DNA of 64,000 nt from Thermothelomyces thermophilus ATCC 42464 (lineage: Eukaryota > Ascomycota > Sordariomycetes > Sordariales > Chaetomiaceae). Shown here in pieces: positions 12,458 to 22,703 of the stretch. The stretch lies in the NCBI RefSeq assembly GCF_000226095.1, contig NC_016475.1, forward strand, positions 310,001-374,000, written 5' to 3'. Below the pieces are notes generated by a model. It was not told where the DNA came from and ran no database searches. It saw nothing but the letters and a program-made list of their open reading frames with translations. The first letter of the stretch is position 1, and every line of letters starts with the position of its first letter. The position numbers were made by a program, and so were the translations under genes.

Positions 12458-12888
12458 TGTTACAGAAATATATATATAGATGCCGCCTAAGCCACTAGCA
12501 CAAACGGGCCAATCAAGCCAAAGGAATAATAGACCAATTAGAACAGGATCACACTTAGTAAGAAATGATCCTAGCAAAGGATCACTAGCTTACGACATAA
12601 GCTAGGTAAGCTAATATAAAGGATCACCACAACTACTAGTAATCCCAGGATTATATATATATATAGATAGTTACTCGTCATAGTAGACTCTAGGAGTTCA
12701 CTAGTAATAGTAACTTATAATTATAGTAATTATACTAAGTACCGTTATTAATTACTATAAGAGATAACCCTAGTGTTATTATAAACTCTTTAGCTTTACC
12801 GAATCCCTTAGACGACCTGCCTACTTGTCCTGCTTAATCTACCTTTGTCTAAACCCTTTTAGAAGAAGTCTAAGTTAGGTTTGTCACA
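12458..12888 (+). repeat. 5' LTR of chromovirus A
   Basis: Starts TGTTACAGAA and ends TTTGTCACA. It pairs with 26963-27393 (also 431 bp), with transition differences. Positions 12703-12713 are the RIP-altered partner of the adjacent primer-binding site. Confidence 0.85.
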
Positions 12889-12890
12889 CG

Positions 12891-12901
12891 TTGCTATCAC
12901 T
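12891..12901 (+). promoter_or_regulatory. Primer-binding site of chromovirus A (self-priming type)
   Basis: TTGCTATCACT lies two bases after the 5' LTR. Its reverse complement AGTGATAGCAA is what the LTR of A shows at the matching place once one CA-to-TA change is allowed (right LTR: AGTGATAGTAA). In B the pair differs at two positions on both sides. No tRNA-type TGG start is present. Confidence 0.65.
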
Positions 12902-12915
12902 TCCTTTATTCTATC

Positions 12916-13032
12916 ATGGTTTAGAACGGAGGTAACTTCGACCTTGATATCGACATAGCTACTAACGTTATAGCCAAATAGTTGCTTACCTAGCTTGGTT
13001 AACTCTATTAGCAAATCTAGGAATTAGACTAG
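12916..13032 (+). pseudogene. gag of chromovirus A, 5' fragment (before insertion of B)
   Basis: The ATG at 12916 matches the gag start of B. About 39 codons follow with TAG stops, up to the ACTAG target site of B at 13028-13032. The rest of the gene resumes at 20566. Confidence 0.7.
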
Positions 13033-13453
13033 TGTGACGAACCCAACTCAGACTTCTTCTGAAAGGGTCCAGACGGAGGTGGATTGGGCGGGACAAGCAG
13101 GCAGGTCGTCTGAGGGATTCGGTGAAGCCGAAGGGTTCACAACAACACTATAGTTGTCTCTCACAGTAATCAGCAATGCTTGGTATGAGTACTGTGATTG
13201 TGATTGTTACCACTGGTGAACTCCCAGAGTCCACCATAACGAGTGACTATCTACATGTATATATAATCCTGAGATCACTCTTCACCTAGTGATCCTTTGC
13301 CGTCTGGATCACGGCTGCGGTAGTGATCCCATAGTGTATGGATCACTTTGCCAAGCGTGATCCTTTCCTGATTGGTCCGTTCGTGCCTGCTGTCCTATTG
13401 GCCTGTCGGGGGAGGCGGCTCAGGCGGCGTCCTGCATGCATATTTCCGTGACA
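13033..13453 (-). repeat. 3' LTR of chromovirus B
   Basis: Starts TGTGACGAAC and ends CCGTGACA on the plus strand. It is identical by eye to 20140-20560. Confidence 0.9.
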
Positions 13454-13575
13454 CGATGCCCCTCCTTCAAGGCTTTCGACCCGAAAGCCCATCTTAGGCC
13501 GTTTCAAATAGCGCCAACAACCCTTGGTGAGTTGTCTCCCGTGTTTCTCTCTTTCCTCTGCATGCTGCTGACAAC

Positions 13576-14207
13576 ATGTCTCGTGTAGCAAAGCGTTCGA
13601 CAAAAAGATCCGTGAAGACCAAGGAGCGCATTGCCCTGGCTGCTGCCATCAACGAGCTAGGGTTCGAAGTGATGCCTTGTTCTCATTGTTTTTCTCGCGG
13701 CCTCTGCTGCCGTATGATAGAGAGTTCTTCTCGTTGCGGCGAATGCGTTCGTCGCGGAAGGTCGTGCGACGGTTCTGGGGTTCCGGTCTTATCTTGTCCG
13801 TGTTCCCTTGTTGGTGTATTTTTCCTGTACTGACTTCTGTAGTGTCCTGCATTGTGGACGAATCAAAGCGCCTCGACCGATTAGAACAAGATGCTGAGGA
13901 GGCTCTTCGTGCCGACCGCGATTTGTTGGCAAAAGCGCAGTGTCGTCTGGACGAGTCTCTAGCTCGTTTGGACCGTATTCGTCGTCAAAAGCGATCGTTG
14001 TTGTCTCGAGGGTCGGAGATGGTTTGCCGGGGTCTTACGTCTTTGGATGAATTGGAAGAGGTGGAACAGCAGGAATCGGGAGCGGTTCTGGGTGTGCAGC
14101 TCAATGGTGGCGTTGACGTTGTTGACTGGGGCGCCGTCTTTGATTCTGTCCCGGTTTTGCCTTTGGTCGATCCGGGTTCTGCCGGTGGAACTGTTCCAGT
14201 TTCTTAG
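13576..14207 (+). CDS. Antisense accessory ORF of chromovirus B: Cys-rich plus coiled-coil protein
   Basis: The plus strand, opposite to pol, carries a gene-like frame. Exon 1 starts at 13576 with a basic N-terminus and a Cys-rich block (MPCSHC, then CCRM, then RCGECVRRGRSCDGS, about 13672-13785) that could bind zinc. A short intron (about 13786-13845, exact sites uncertain) leads to a second exon of about 120 codons ending with TAG at 14205-14207. That exon is a Leu/Arg/Asp/Glu-rich probable coiled coil (ESKRLDRLEQDAEEAL, RLDRIRRQKRSLLSRGSE, LDELEEVE). The 3' end overlaps the end of pol by about 107 bp. RIP-damaged versions sit in the same place in D (31356-31997) and A. I know of no assigned function; similar Cys-rich/coiled-coil hypothetical proteins seem common in fungi. 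Confidence 0.6.
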
Positions 14208-17200
14208 GGCAGTTCAAATTCTTGACTGGTTCCTATGAGTTGTCTTCTGGTCCAAAATTAAGCCATTTGACCAGGTACTGCAGTTCCCCGTTGATGATGC
14301 GTGAATCCAGAATTTCTTCGACGTCCCATTCTTCCTCTTCGTCCTCTGCTTCGATGTGCATGGCAACCTTGGCGTTTTTCGGTGCTGGTTCAAGAAGCGA
14401 AACATGAAAAACATCCGTCTGTGGGCGCATAGATGACGGTAACGATAGTCGGTAGTTAGATGTCGAAATTCGTTCTTTGATAACGAAGGGTCCGACCTTC
14501 TTGAAGTCTAGCTTCGTGCTTGGTCGTTTGGTTCGTAAGTTTCGTGCAATCAGGTAGACTTTGTCTCCCCTCTCTAGGCGAGGTCCCTCGAGCCTGTGTT
14601 TGTCGTAGTAGTTCTTTATTCTGGTTTTGACAAACTCGAGTTCCTTCTTGAGCTTCTCGTATAGTGCGTGCATCTGTTCTGCTTTGACTGCTGCTCTTGG
14701 CACTGTGACCTCTGGTCCTTGCCTAAGGTCTGCTTCATATCCGTAGTTCGCGAAGAACGGTGTGACTTTGGTCGTTTCCGTTGGCGTCGTGTTGTAAGCG
14801 AGTTGTGCTGTTGGCAACAGCATGACCTAGTCGTCTTGCTGGTAGTTGACGTAAGAGCGGAGGTACTGCTCAATAACTTGGTTCAGTCGCTCCGTTTGTC
14901 CGTCAGTCTGTGGGTGATATGCCGTTGACAGCTTGCTGTTAACGCCCAATCGTTGCATTAACGCTTGCCAGAACTTCGACGCGAACTTGGTGTCTCTGTC
15001 GGTGATCCATTCTTGCGGCCAAGCATGCACTGATGCAACTTGCCGATAGATCACGTCTGCCAGTTGTTCAGCTGTCTATGACTCCTTGTAGGGAAAGAAG
15101 TATGCCCATTTAGTCAGGCGATCTACCACAGTAAGAATACTGTCGTAGGTCACTCCTGTGGCTGTGTCCTTGGATTCTGGCAGCTTCGTGATGAAGTCTA
15201 TCGTGACTGAACTCTATGGTTTGTCAGCTGTTGGTAGTGGCTGAAGTAGCCTATACGGCTTGTGTCGTGCCGTTTTGCTTCGATTGTAGATGTCGCAGTT
15301 CCGTACGACTTCCTTAACTCGTGCCGTTAACTGTGGAAAGTCGTAGTGTTTCTTGACTTGTGCGACAGTCTTTGTGACTCCTTTGTGTCCTCCGAGTTTC
15401 GACTCGTGGAGTTCTCGAATCATTCGTAGCTGTTGATCTTTGTCGTGGATGTACGCTTTGCCTCGGTACCAGAGTTTCCTATCTTTTTCTTCCACTCCGT
15501 CAGGTACCACTGGTCCGGGTGCTGCTTGATACTGTGCCTCGTTGATCCTTTCTTCTCGAAAGATTGCGTAGCATTCTAGGAACGAGTTAAGTGGATCATC
15601 TTCCACGGGTGTCTGCGTTTCGTGATGTAGCGTTCCGTCTGTTCGTTCCTTGAACAACGGTGGTGTTGTTCCCGTTCGTCCTTTCGTGTGATCCGTTCGT
15701 CGGCTTAAGATGTCCGCTCGTGCGTTCTCTTTGCCCTTCTTGTAGCGGATCTCGAAGTTGAATTCCGCGAGGAATTCTGCCCATCGTATTTGTCGTCTGT
15801 TGAGCTCCTTCGTCGTCGTGAAGTATCGCAGGTTCTTGTGATCCGTATACACTTGTACCGGTTTAATCGTGCCACTGAGGTATGGTCGCCATTCCTTGAA
15901 AGCTTCGACAATCGCAAGTAGTTCCTTGTCGTGGATCGGATAATTGAGACGTGGTCTATCGAGCTTCTTTGAAAAGAAGGCTATAGGATGTAGCTTCCCT
16001 TGTTCGTCTCGTTGTCCCAATTGTCCTCCGATGGCGTAGTCTGAAGCGTCCGTTTCCACCTCGAATGGCTTCTTGGGGTCTGGCAGTACTAGTACTGGAT
16101 CTTCAGTAATGGCGTTACGGATCTGCGTGAATGCTTGCTCGTGTTGCTCTTCCCATTGGAATTCGGCATTCTTCTTGGTGAGTTCGTGCAAAGGTCGTGC
16201 GATCGCTCCAAAGTTCCTGATGAACATCCGGTAGAAGTTTGCAAATCCGATGAAACTTCGTACTTCCGTGACTGACGTCGGTTGTGGCCAATTCTTGATG
16301 GCTTCAACCTTTGAAGGTTCCATCCGAATTTGTCCTGGGGATATTTCGTATCCCAAAAAGACTGTCTTCCTGACATGGAATTCGCTTTTTTTCCTTGTTG
16401 ACTGATAGCTTGTACGCGTGTAGCGCGTCCAGCACTGCTTTCACGTGCTTCCGGTGTTCGTCTATCGTCTTGGAGAAGATGAGTATGTCGTCGAGATAAC
16501 ATACCGTAAATTTGTCGAGAAAGGGTCGGATAGCTTGATCAATCAGGGCTTGGAACGTTGCCGGCGCGTTCGTAAGTCCGAATGGCATGACGAGGTACTC
16601 GTAGTGGCCATAGGGTGTCCTAAAGGCCGTTTTCCACTTGTCGCCTTCTTTGATCTGTATGTGGTTGTAGGCCGATGGCAAGTCAAGACGCGTGAAATAT
16701 TGGGCTCCTGCTAACTGATCTCGGAGCCGTGAGATCAGCGGTAACGGGTATCGGTTTTTCACGGTCTGTTCGTTGAGTTGCCGATAGTCGACGCATAACC
16801 GTAGCTTTCCGTCTTTCTTAGGCATAAACAGGATTGGGTAGCCTGCTGGCGATGTCGACGGGCGGATATGTCCTCTTCGAAGGTTCTCCTCCAAATATCG
16901 CTTAAGTTCTTCGTTCTGTGTCTGGCTCGTATGGTAAATCTTGAAGAACTTCAGTCGTGCTCCTTCCTTGAGCTTGATCTCGTGATCCCATGGGCCGTGT
17001 TCTGGTAATCCTTCCAGATGCTTCGGTTCGAATGCTGGGTGTCCTTCGTATTCCTTCGGTACTTCCCTAGTCTTGTCTCGTCTCTCGGTTTTCTGATAGT
17101 ATGCGAACTTGGTTCTGTCCATGGCGATGCTGGCGATTTCTCCTGTCTCAACCTACTGCTCTAGTTGCAGTGCTCCGCATTCGTTAACGGAGAGAACAGC

Positions 17201-17893
17201 TATCGGCGGTTTAGCTCGTTCTTCCTGTCGCGATATCGATGTCGTTGTGCCGCCTCTTCCAGAGTCCGTAGTGGTCTGCCTGCTACTGTCCGTCTCTTGC
17301 GGTGGATCTGTAGGATATGCCTTTCTCTGAGCATCGTCCGCTCGCGATCCTTGCGCGCTCCCTATCTCGCTAGTCGAATACGACTCCGTTCGGGGTCGCA
17401 GGTGGCCACCATTCTTCTAGCTGATGTCCGGGTCGTAATCTTCATGCCATGGTAACCCCAATATCATGTCTTTGTCGTTGCCTATGTCCACGATGCTGAA
17501 TACGACTGCTATAGTCTTCCCTGCCACAGTGATGTCGATCGGTTCGGTCTCTCTGCGTACCTATTGCGTCGGAAATGGCCCTTTGACTATGCTATGCTTC
17601 CGCTTCATTCTCCAGGGTATCTGCAGCTGATTTACAAGTGTCGGCAAAATCAGATTCATCTCTGCTCCACTGTCTACTAGTGCGAGCATTTCGTGCTGTT
17701 TCTACTGTGCTGTTATCCACAATCGCTTGTCTTGCCGCCGTCGTCCAAAGATTGCGGCGATTTCCCATGTTTCTGCCGGGAGGTCTCGGTATGGTGGTCT
17801 CTTGCGCCAGTTCCTCCTGTACTGCGCTACCACTCGCCGCTGCGCGGGCGTTAATGGTTTCCGGGCCCCTCGAAGGGCCCTGACCCGTTTCCC
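14101..17893 (-). pseudogene. pol of chromovirus B: protease, RT, RNase H, integrase, chromodomain
   Basis: The frame is -1 relative to gag and begins at the frameshift site. In order: retropepsin VDSGAEMN near 17660 and DMILGLPWHEDYD near 17450; RT with RLCVDYRQLN, TRLDLPSAYNHI, MPFGLTNAPATFQ and active site YLDDIL near 16495; RNase H opening ETDASDYAIGG near 16045; integrase zinc motif near 15400-15280 and core (ITDRDTKF, HPQTDGQTERLNQ near 14900-15000); chromodomain WDVEEILDSR..ELQYLVKW near 14320-14250; stop TGA 14101-14103. Eight TAG codons (17702, 17561, 17417, 17153, 15214, 15076, 14827, 14233) and a 1-nt expansion of a T run near 16390 break it. TAG mostly replaces Trp or Gln. The chromodomain would target insertion to heterochromatin. 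Confidence 0.85.
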
Positions 17894-20112
17894 AGGTCAG
17901 TGCTGACCTCTCCGGTTGTTCGGCTGATAGCGGCTTTGTCGATCGTGCTTATCTCCGTGAGCCATTGAGTGCTTGCGGCTTCCCACCATTGGGCTCGTTC
18001 TGCTTTCCGTCGTGCGTGCCATAGCTTCGTCTGAAGCTCCCGAATTTGTAATTTCTTTTCTTCCGCGTGATAGAGGCAATCGTTGCTCCAGCACGAGTCC
18101 CATGTGTCTCGTCCGGTTCCGCAGTGCCTAGGCCAGGCTCGTCTTGGAACTATCGTGATGCTTCCTAGATCGCGGGCTTCGATCTTCTAGAGCAATTCGG
18201 CCGCTCTGTTTCCTGCATCGTAGACCCATTCCACAGGGCGTAAGCTTCCGTCCTCATTTTCTTGTCGGGTCGGCCAGTGATTGTTTTCGAATTTGTCGCG
18301 GAAGTGGTATCGGCATTCGTGTGCCATACACTGGAACCAGGGCACTTGCGCATGTGCCTCGTGTCGAGGGTACAGCCGCGTGGCGTCGCCTGGGAGGTAT
18401 TGGAATTCTTTCCTGAATCCTTCCCACTGTACGTGGACCGTAGGTACTCCAGTGCTGATATAGGAGTGTTTCTTCCAGTAGCTTTCCTACGTACGCTCAT
18501 CTTTTCCGTGGTTCGCGCGCATGAACTGGTATTCTGGGTTCCGCACGTCGTTGCTGAGTTGCTGATCGTCAAGATGCTCGGCATAGCTATCGGGCCCATT
18601 ATATGTTACAGGCTGTTCTCCTTTGATGGCTTCCACGATACGTCAGAGTTCCCTCATTTCGTCCTTCATCTTATCGCTCTGCTGGGCGAGTCGAGTCAAG
18701 CGCCTATCCCGTTCGCGCAGTTCCGTGTTGAGTCGGAAAACTTCGTTGCGGTACCATTCGATTCGTTCCTGGAGGAATAGAGCATTGGGTCCGGGTCTTT
18801 CGATTCCTTGGGTGTCGGTTGTCCACGATCCATCCCGCCTCTGCGTGACTGTAAAACCCCACTGACTCAAGGCTGGGAGAATCGAAATTGGTGGTACGTA
18901 TTCTCCTGCCGTGTCCCATTCGGCAAGACCTGTCTCTGGGTCCACAGTGACCAGTTCGGAGTACGGTGCTTGTTCGTCTTCACCGTTGCCGTCGTGTCCG
19001 AGACTGTCCGTGTCACTGCCCTTGTCTTCGTAGCTTGTGGCCGCTACTTCGATGACGTCCTTGGTGGTTTCGTCGATGTCCGCGATTTCTTTTCCAGGGA
19101 CTGGCTTCCACTCTTTCTTCGGGCTTTGGCATTCTTGCTTGTAGTGCCCTTTCTTTCCGTAGTTATAGCAGGTGACATTGGACTTGTCTTTGGTCGTCTT
19201 CTTCCGGTCCTGCTTCTGCGCTGCGTCTACATCCATGGCTCCGGGGTGCGTCCCGTACGAGGTACTGACATACGCTCGTTTTTTCTTGTCGTTGGCCTTA
19301 ACCATGGTTCCGTTCATTCGACCTCGTTTCTGCTGCTCTTGTGCGTAGAGTCGATCATCGATCCTAATGGCCTGCGCGATGTATTCATCCAGAGTCTCAG
19401 GCCGATCGTACTTGTACAGCTCGTCCTTGACCTTTTCCTTCAGGCCATTGTAGAACAATTGCATTAACGCCTCGTCGTTAAGCTGAGACTTGAGCATGTC
19501 CTGTCTGAACTATGCGGCATAGGAGGCTGCTGACTTGGTCTGTCGGAGATTGGCGAGTCTTTCTTGCGTATGAATCTTCTCGTCTTTGTCGCCAAAAACT
19601 TTCCGAAGCTCTTCTTCGAATCGGTCGTAAGATCGGAAGACTGCCTACGTGAACGCGTCTCGGTCATCTTCGTCTTCCTCAGTGAGATAGTCGTTCCACG
19701 TAGGCTCGAACCATCTGAGTGCCTTGCCCTCCAGTCTCGTGGCTGCGTAGAGGACTTTGGCTTTGTCGTCTGGAAACTTGTCGTCATTGAGCCGGAAGTA
19801 GGATCGGAGGTTTGTCAGGAATCCTGCGAGATCCTCCTTGGTTCCTCCGTATTTGCCAGGTGGTTCGATCTTGATGCGCTTCGCTTTAGCGCCCTCGAGT
19901 GCCTCAATTTTGGCGTAGGCCTCGTTGACTAACTTCTGTGAGTACTTCTCGTGGTTCTCGAGTTCCTTGATTCGAGCTTGAGCAGCCTTGTCTCTCTGGT
20001 CCAACTCCTGGATCCGCTGCTGGAGTTGACCAAGCTAGGCGAGCAGTTGTTCGGCCGTGACGTCGGTAGCCATGTCGGTGTCGAGGTCGAAGTCACCTCC
20101 GTTCTGAACCAT
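17851..20112 (-). pseudogene. gag of chromovirus B, 753-codon frame with six internal stops
   Basis: The start ATG at 20112 is shared with A. A coiled-coil N-terminus (ELDQRDKAAQARIKELEN) leads to a Ty3/Gypsy capsid core (about 19900-19450, e.g. KYGGTKEDLAGFLTNLRSYF) and a zinc knuckle near 19165 reading CYNYGKKGHYKQEC, in which the second Cys is Tyr. An unusually long C-terminal extension of about 400 codons follows; it includes Trp-, Cys- and His-rich parts that I cannot assign. In-frame stops lie at 20035, 19645, 19510, 18643 (TGA), 18487 and 18187. The terminal TAA (17851-17853) is conserved in A and D, so it is the genuine gag end. The second open frame on the opposite strand is a shadow. 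Confidence 0.8.
17863..17893 (-). promoter_or_regulatory. Predicted -1 programmed frameshift signal between gag and pol of B
   Basis: On the minus strand the gag frame reads CTG GGA AAC at 17887-17893, giving the slippery heptamer G GGA AAC (X XXY YYZ pattern). Six bases later GGGCCC TTCGAG GGGCCC (17863-17880) can form a GC-only stem with a 6-base loop. The pol frame has a stop (TGA) just upstream of the heptamer and the gag frame ends 34 bases after it, so the shift must occur in this short overlap. In A and D the first base of the heptamer is changed G to A while the hairpin is kept. Confidence 0.7.
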
Positions 20113-20126
20113 GATAGAACAAAGGG

Positions 20127-20137
20127 AGTGGTAACAA
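20127..20137 (-). promoter_or_regulatory. Primer-binding site of chromovirus B, complementary to its own LTR
   Basis: In element sense the site reads TTGTTACCACT, two bases after the 5' LTR. Its exact 11-nt reverse complement, AGTGGTAACAA, occurs once in the LTR (20311-20321), about 43 bases downstream of a TATA-like run (20365-20372). This is the geometry of Tf1/sushi-type self-priming, where the first bases of the RNA anneal to the primer site. No tRNA 3'-end complement is seen. Confidence 0.7.
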
Positions 20138-20139
20138 CG

Positions 20140-20560
20140 TGTGACGAACCCAACTCAGACTTCTTCTGAAAGGGTCCAGACGGAGGTGGATTGGGCGGGA
20201 CAAGCAGGCAGGTCGTCTGAGGGATTCGGTGAAGCCGAAGGGTTCACAACAACACTATAGTTGTCTCTCACAGTAATCAGCAATGCTTGGTATGAGTACT
20301 GTGATTGTGATTGTTACCACTGGTGAACTCCCAGAGTCCACCATAACGAGTGACTATCTACATGTATATATAATCCTGAGATCACTCTTCACCTAGTGAT
20401 CCTTTGCCGTCTGGATCACGGCTGCGGTAGTGATCCCATAGTGTATGGATCACTTTGCCAAGCGTGATCCTTTCCTGATTGGTCCGTTCGTGCCTGCTGT
20501 CCTATTGGCCTGTCGGGGGAGGCGGCTCAGGCGGCGTCCTGCATGCATATTTCCGTGACA
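20140..20560 (-). repeat. 5' LTR of chromovirus B
   Basis: 421 bp, identical by eye to 13033-13453. It carries a TATA-like run at 20365-20372 and the predicted transcript start region at 20311-20321, both on the minus strand. Confidence 0.9.
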
Positions 20561-20565
20561 ACTAG

Positions 20566-22703
20566 AGAGATAAGGCTACTTAAGCTCGAATCAAGGAACT
20601 CGAGAACGGCAAAAAGCACTTATAGAAATTAGTTAACGAGGCCTATACCAAAATCAAGGCACTTGAGGGCGCTAAAGCGAGCCGTATTAAGATCGAACTA
20701 CCTGGTAAATATAGAGGAACTAAGGAGGATCTTATAGGATTCCTAACAAACCTCTGATCCTACTTCTGGCTTAATGATAATAAGTTTTTAGATGATAAAG
20801 CTAAAGTTCTCTATATAGCTATAAGATTAGAGAGCAAGGTACTTAGATGGTTCGAGCCTATATAGAATAACTACCTTACTAAAGAAGACGAAGACGACTA
20901 AGACGTGTTTACGTAGGTAGTCTTTCGATCCTATAACCGTTTCGAAGAAGAGCTTTAGAAGGTTTTTAGCGACAAAGACAAGAAGATTTATATATAAGAA
21001 AGACTTGCTAATCTCCGATAGACCAAGTTAATAGCTTCCTACATTATATAGTTTAGATAGAATATACTTAAGTCTTAGCTTAACGATAAGGCATTAATAT
21101 AACTATTCTATAACGGCTTAAAGGAAAAGGTTAAAGACAAGCTATATAAATATAATCAGCCTAAGACTCTATATAAATATATTATATAGACCATTAGAAT
21201 CGATAATATATATAAGAGCAATAGAAACGAGGTCAAATAAATAGAACTATAGTTAAAGCTAATGACAAGAAAAAGCGAGCATATATTAATACCTTATACA
21301 GGATATACCTTAGAGCTATAGATATAGATATAGTATAGAAGCAGGACCAGAAGAAGACGACTAAAGATAAGTCCAATATTACCTACTATAACTATGGAAA
21401 GAAAGGGCACTACAAGCGAGAATATCGAAGCCTAAAGAAAGAGTAGAAGATAGTCTCTAGAAAGGAAATTACGGCTATTAACAAAACTACTAAGGATATT
21501 ATCGAAGTAGCGGCCATGAGCTATAAAGATAGGGGTAGTGACATAGACAGTCTTAGACATAATAGTAATAGTAAAGACAAACAAGCACCGTACTCCGAAC
21601 TAGTCACTATAGACCTAGAGATAGATCTTACTAAATAGGATATAGTAGGAGAATACGTACTACTAATTTTAATTCTCCTAGCCTTGAGATAGTAGGGTTT
21701 TATAGTTATATAGAGGCGGGATAGATCGTAGATAACTGATACCTAAGGAATCGAGGGACCTAGACCTAATATTCTATTCCTCTAGGAATAAATTAAATAG
21801 TACCGTAATGAAGTTTTCTAGCTTAACATGGAGCTACGTAAATAGGATAGATGCTTGATTTGACTTACTTAGTAGAGCGATAAGATGAAGGACGAGACGA
21901 GGGAACTCTAACATATTATAGAAACTATTAAAGGAGAATAGCTTGTGATATATAATAGGCCCGATAGCTACGCTAAGTACCTTAATGACTAGTAACTTAG
22001 TAACGATATATAGAATCTGGAATACTAGTTTATATATACAAACTACGGAAAAGACAAGTATATATAGGAAAGCTACTAGAAGAAACATTCTTACCTTAGT
22101 ATTAGGGTACCTATAGTCTATATATAATGGGAAGGATTTAGGAAAGAATTCTAATACCTCTTAGATAACATTATATGACTATATCCTTAACATAAGGCAT
22201 ATATACAAGTGCTCTAGTTCTAGTATATAGTATACAAATGCCGATATTACTTCTATAACAAATTCGAAAATAATTACTAGCTAACCTGATAAGGAAATGA
22301 GGATAGAAGCTTACACCCTATAGAATAGGTCTACGATATAGGAAATAGAGCGGCCGAATTACTCTAGAAGATCGAAGCCCGTGATCTAGAAGGAATCAAG
22401 ATAGTTCCAAGACGAGCCTAGCCTAGGTACTATAGAATAGGATAAGATATATAGGACTTGTGCTAGAGCAATGACTACCTCTATTACGCGGACAAAAAGA
22501 AATCGCGAATTTGGGAGCTCTAGATGAAGCTATAGTATATACGACGAAAAGCAGAACGGACTTAATAGTAAGAAGCTACAAGTACTCAATGGCTTACGGA
22601 AATAAGTACGATTAACGAAGTAGCTATTAGCCAAATAACCGAAAAGGTTAGCACTAACCTAGGAAACAGGTCAGGGCCCTTTAAGGGGCCCGGAAACTAT
22701 TAA
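20566..22703 (+). pseudogene. gag of chromovirus A, main fragment
   Basis: Gag of A resumes after B and runs to the conserved TAA at 22701-22703. The zinc-knuckle region near 21395 reads TYYNYGKKGHYKREYR, with Cys residues changed to Tyr. Many TAG and TAA codons interrupt the frame. Up to the stop it follows the B protein closely, including the long C-terminal extension. Confidence 0.75.

Larger units (their letters stand above)
13033..20560 (-). mobile_element. Chromovirus B: youngest Ty3/Gypsy copy, inserted in gag of A
   Basis: A 7,528-bp element on the minus strand is flanked by the 5-bp duplication ACTAG (13028-13032, 20561-20565). Its two 421-bp LTRs look identical base for base. Order on the minus strand: 5' LTR, self-complementary primer site, gag (20112-17851), -1 frameshift signal, pol (PR-RT-RNase H-IN-chromodomain, to 14101), an antisense ORF on the plus strand (13576-14207), 3' LTR. 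GC content and coding character are far better preserved than in A or D. Even so gag holds six and pol eight in-frame stops plus one 1-nt insertion, so this copy cannot be autonomous. Confidence 0.92.

Noticed and set aside
18808-19467. Plus-strand ORF of 219 codons, and other plus ORFs across 14-20 kb
   Set aside because: They lie opposite the gag and pol frames of chromovirus B, which have clear domains. These are shadows; only the 13576-14207 antisense ORF has its own conserved features.
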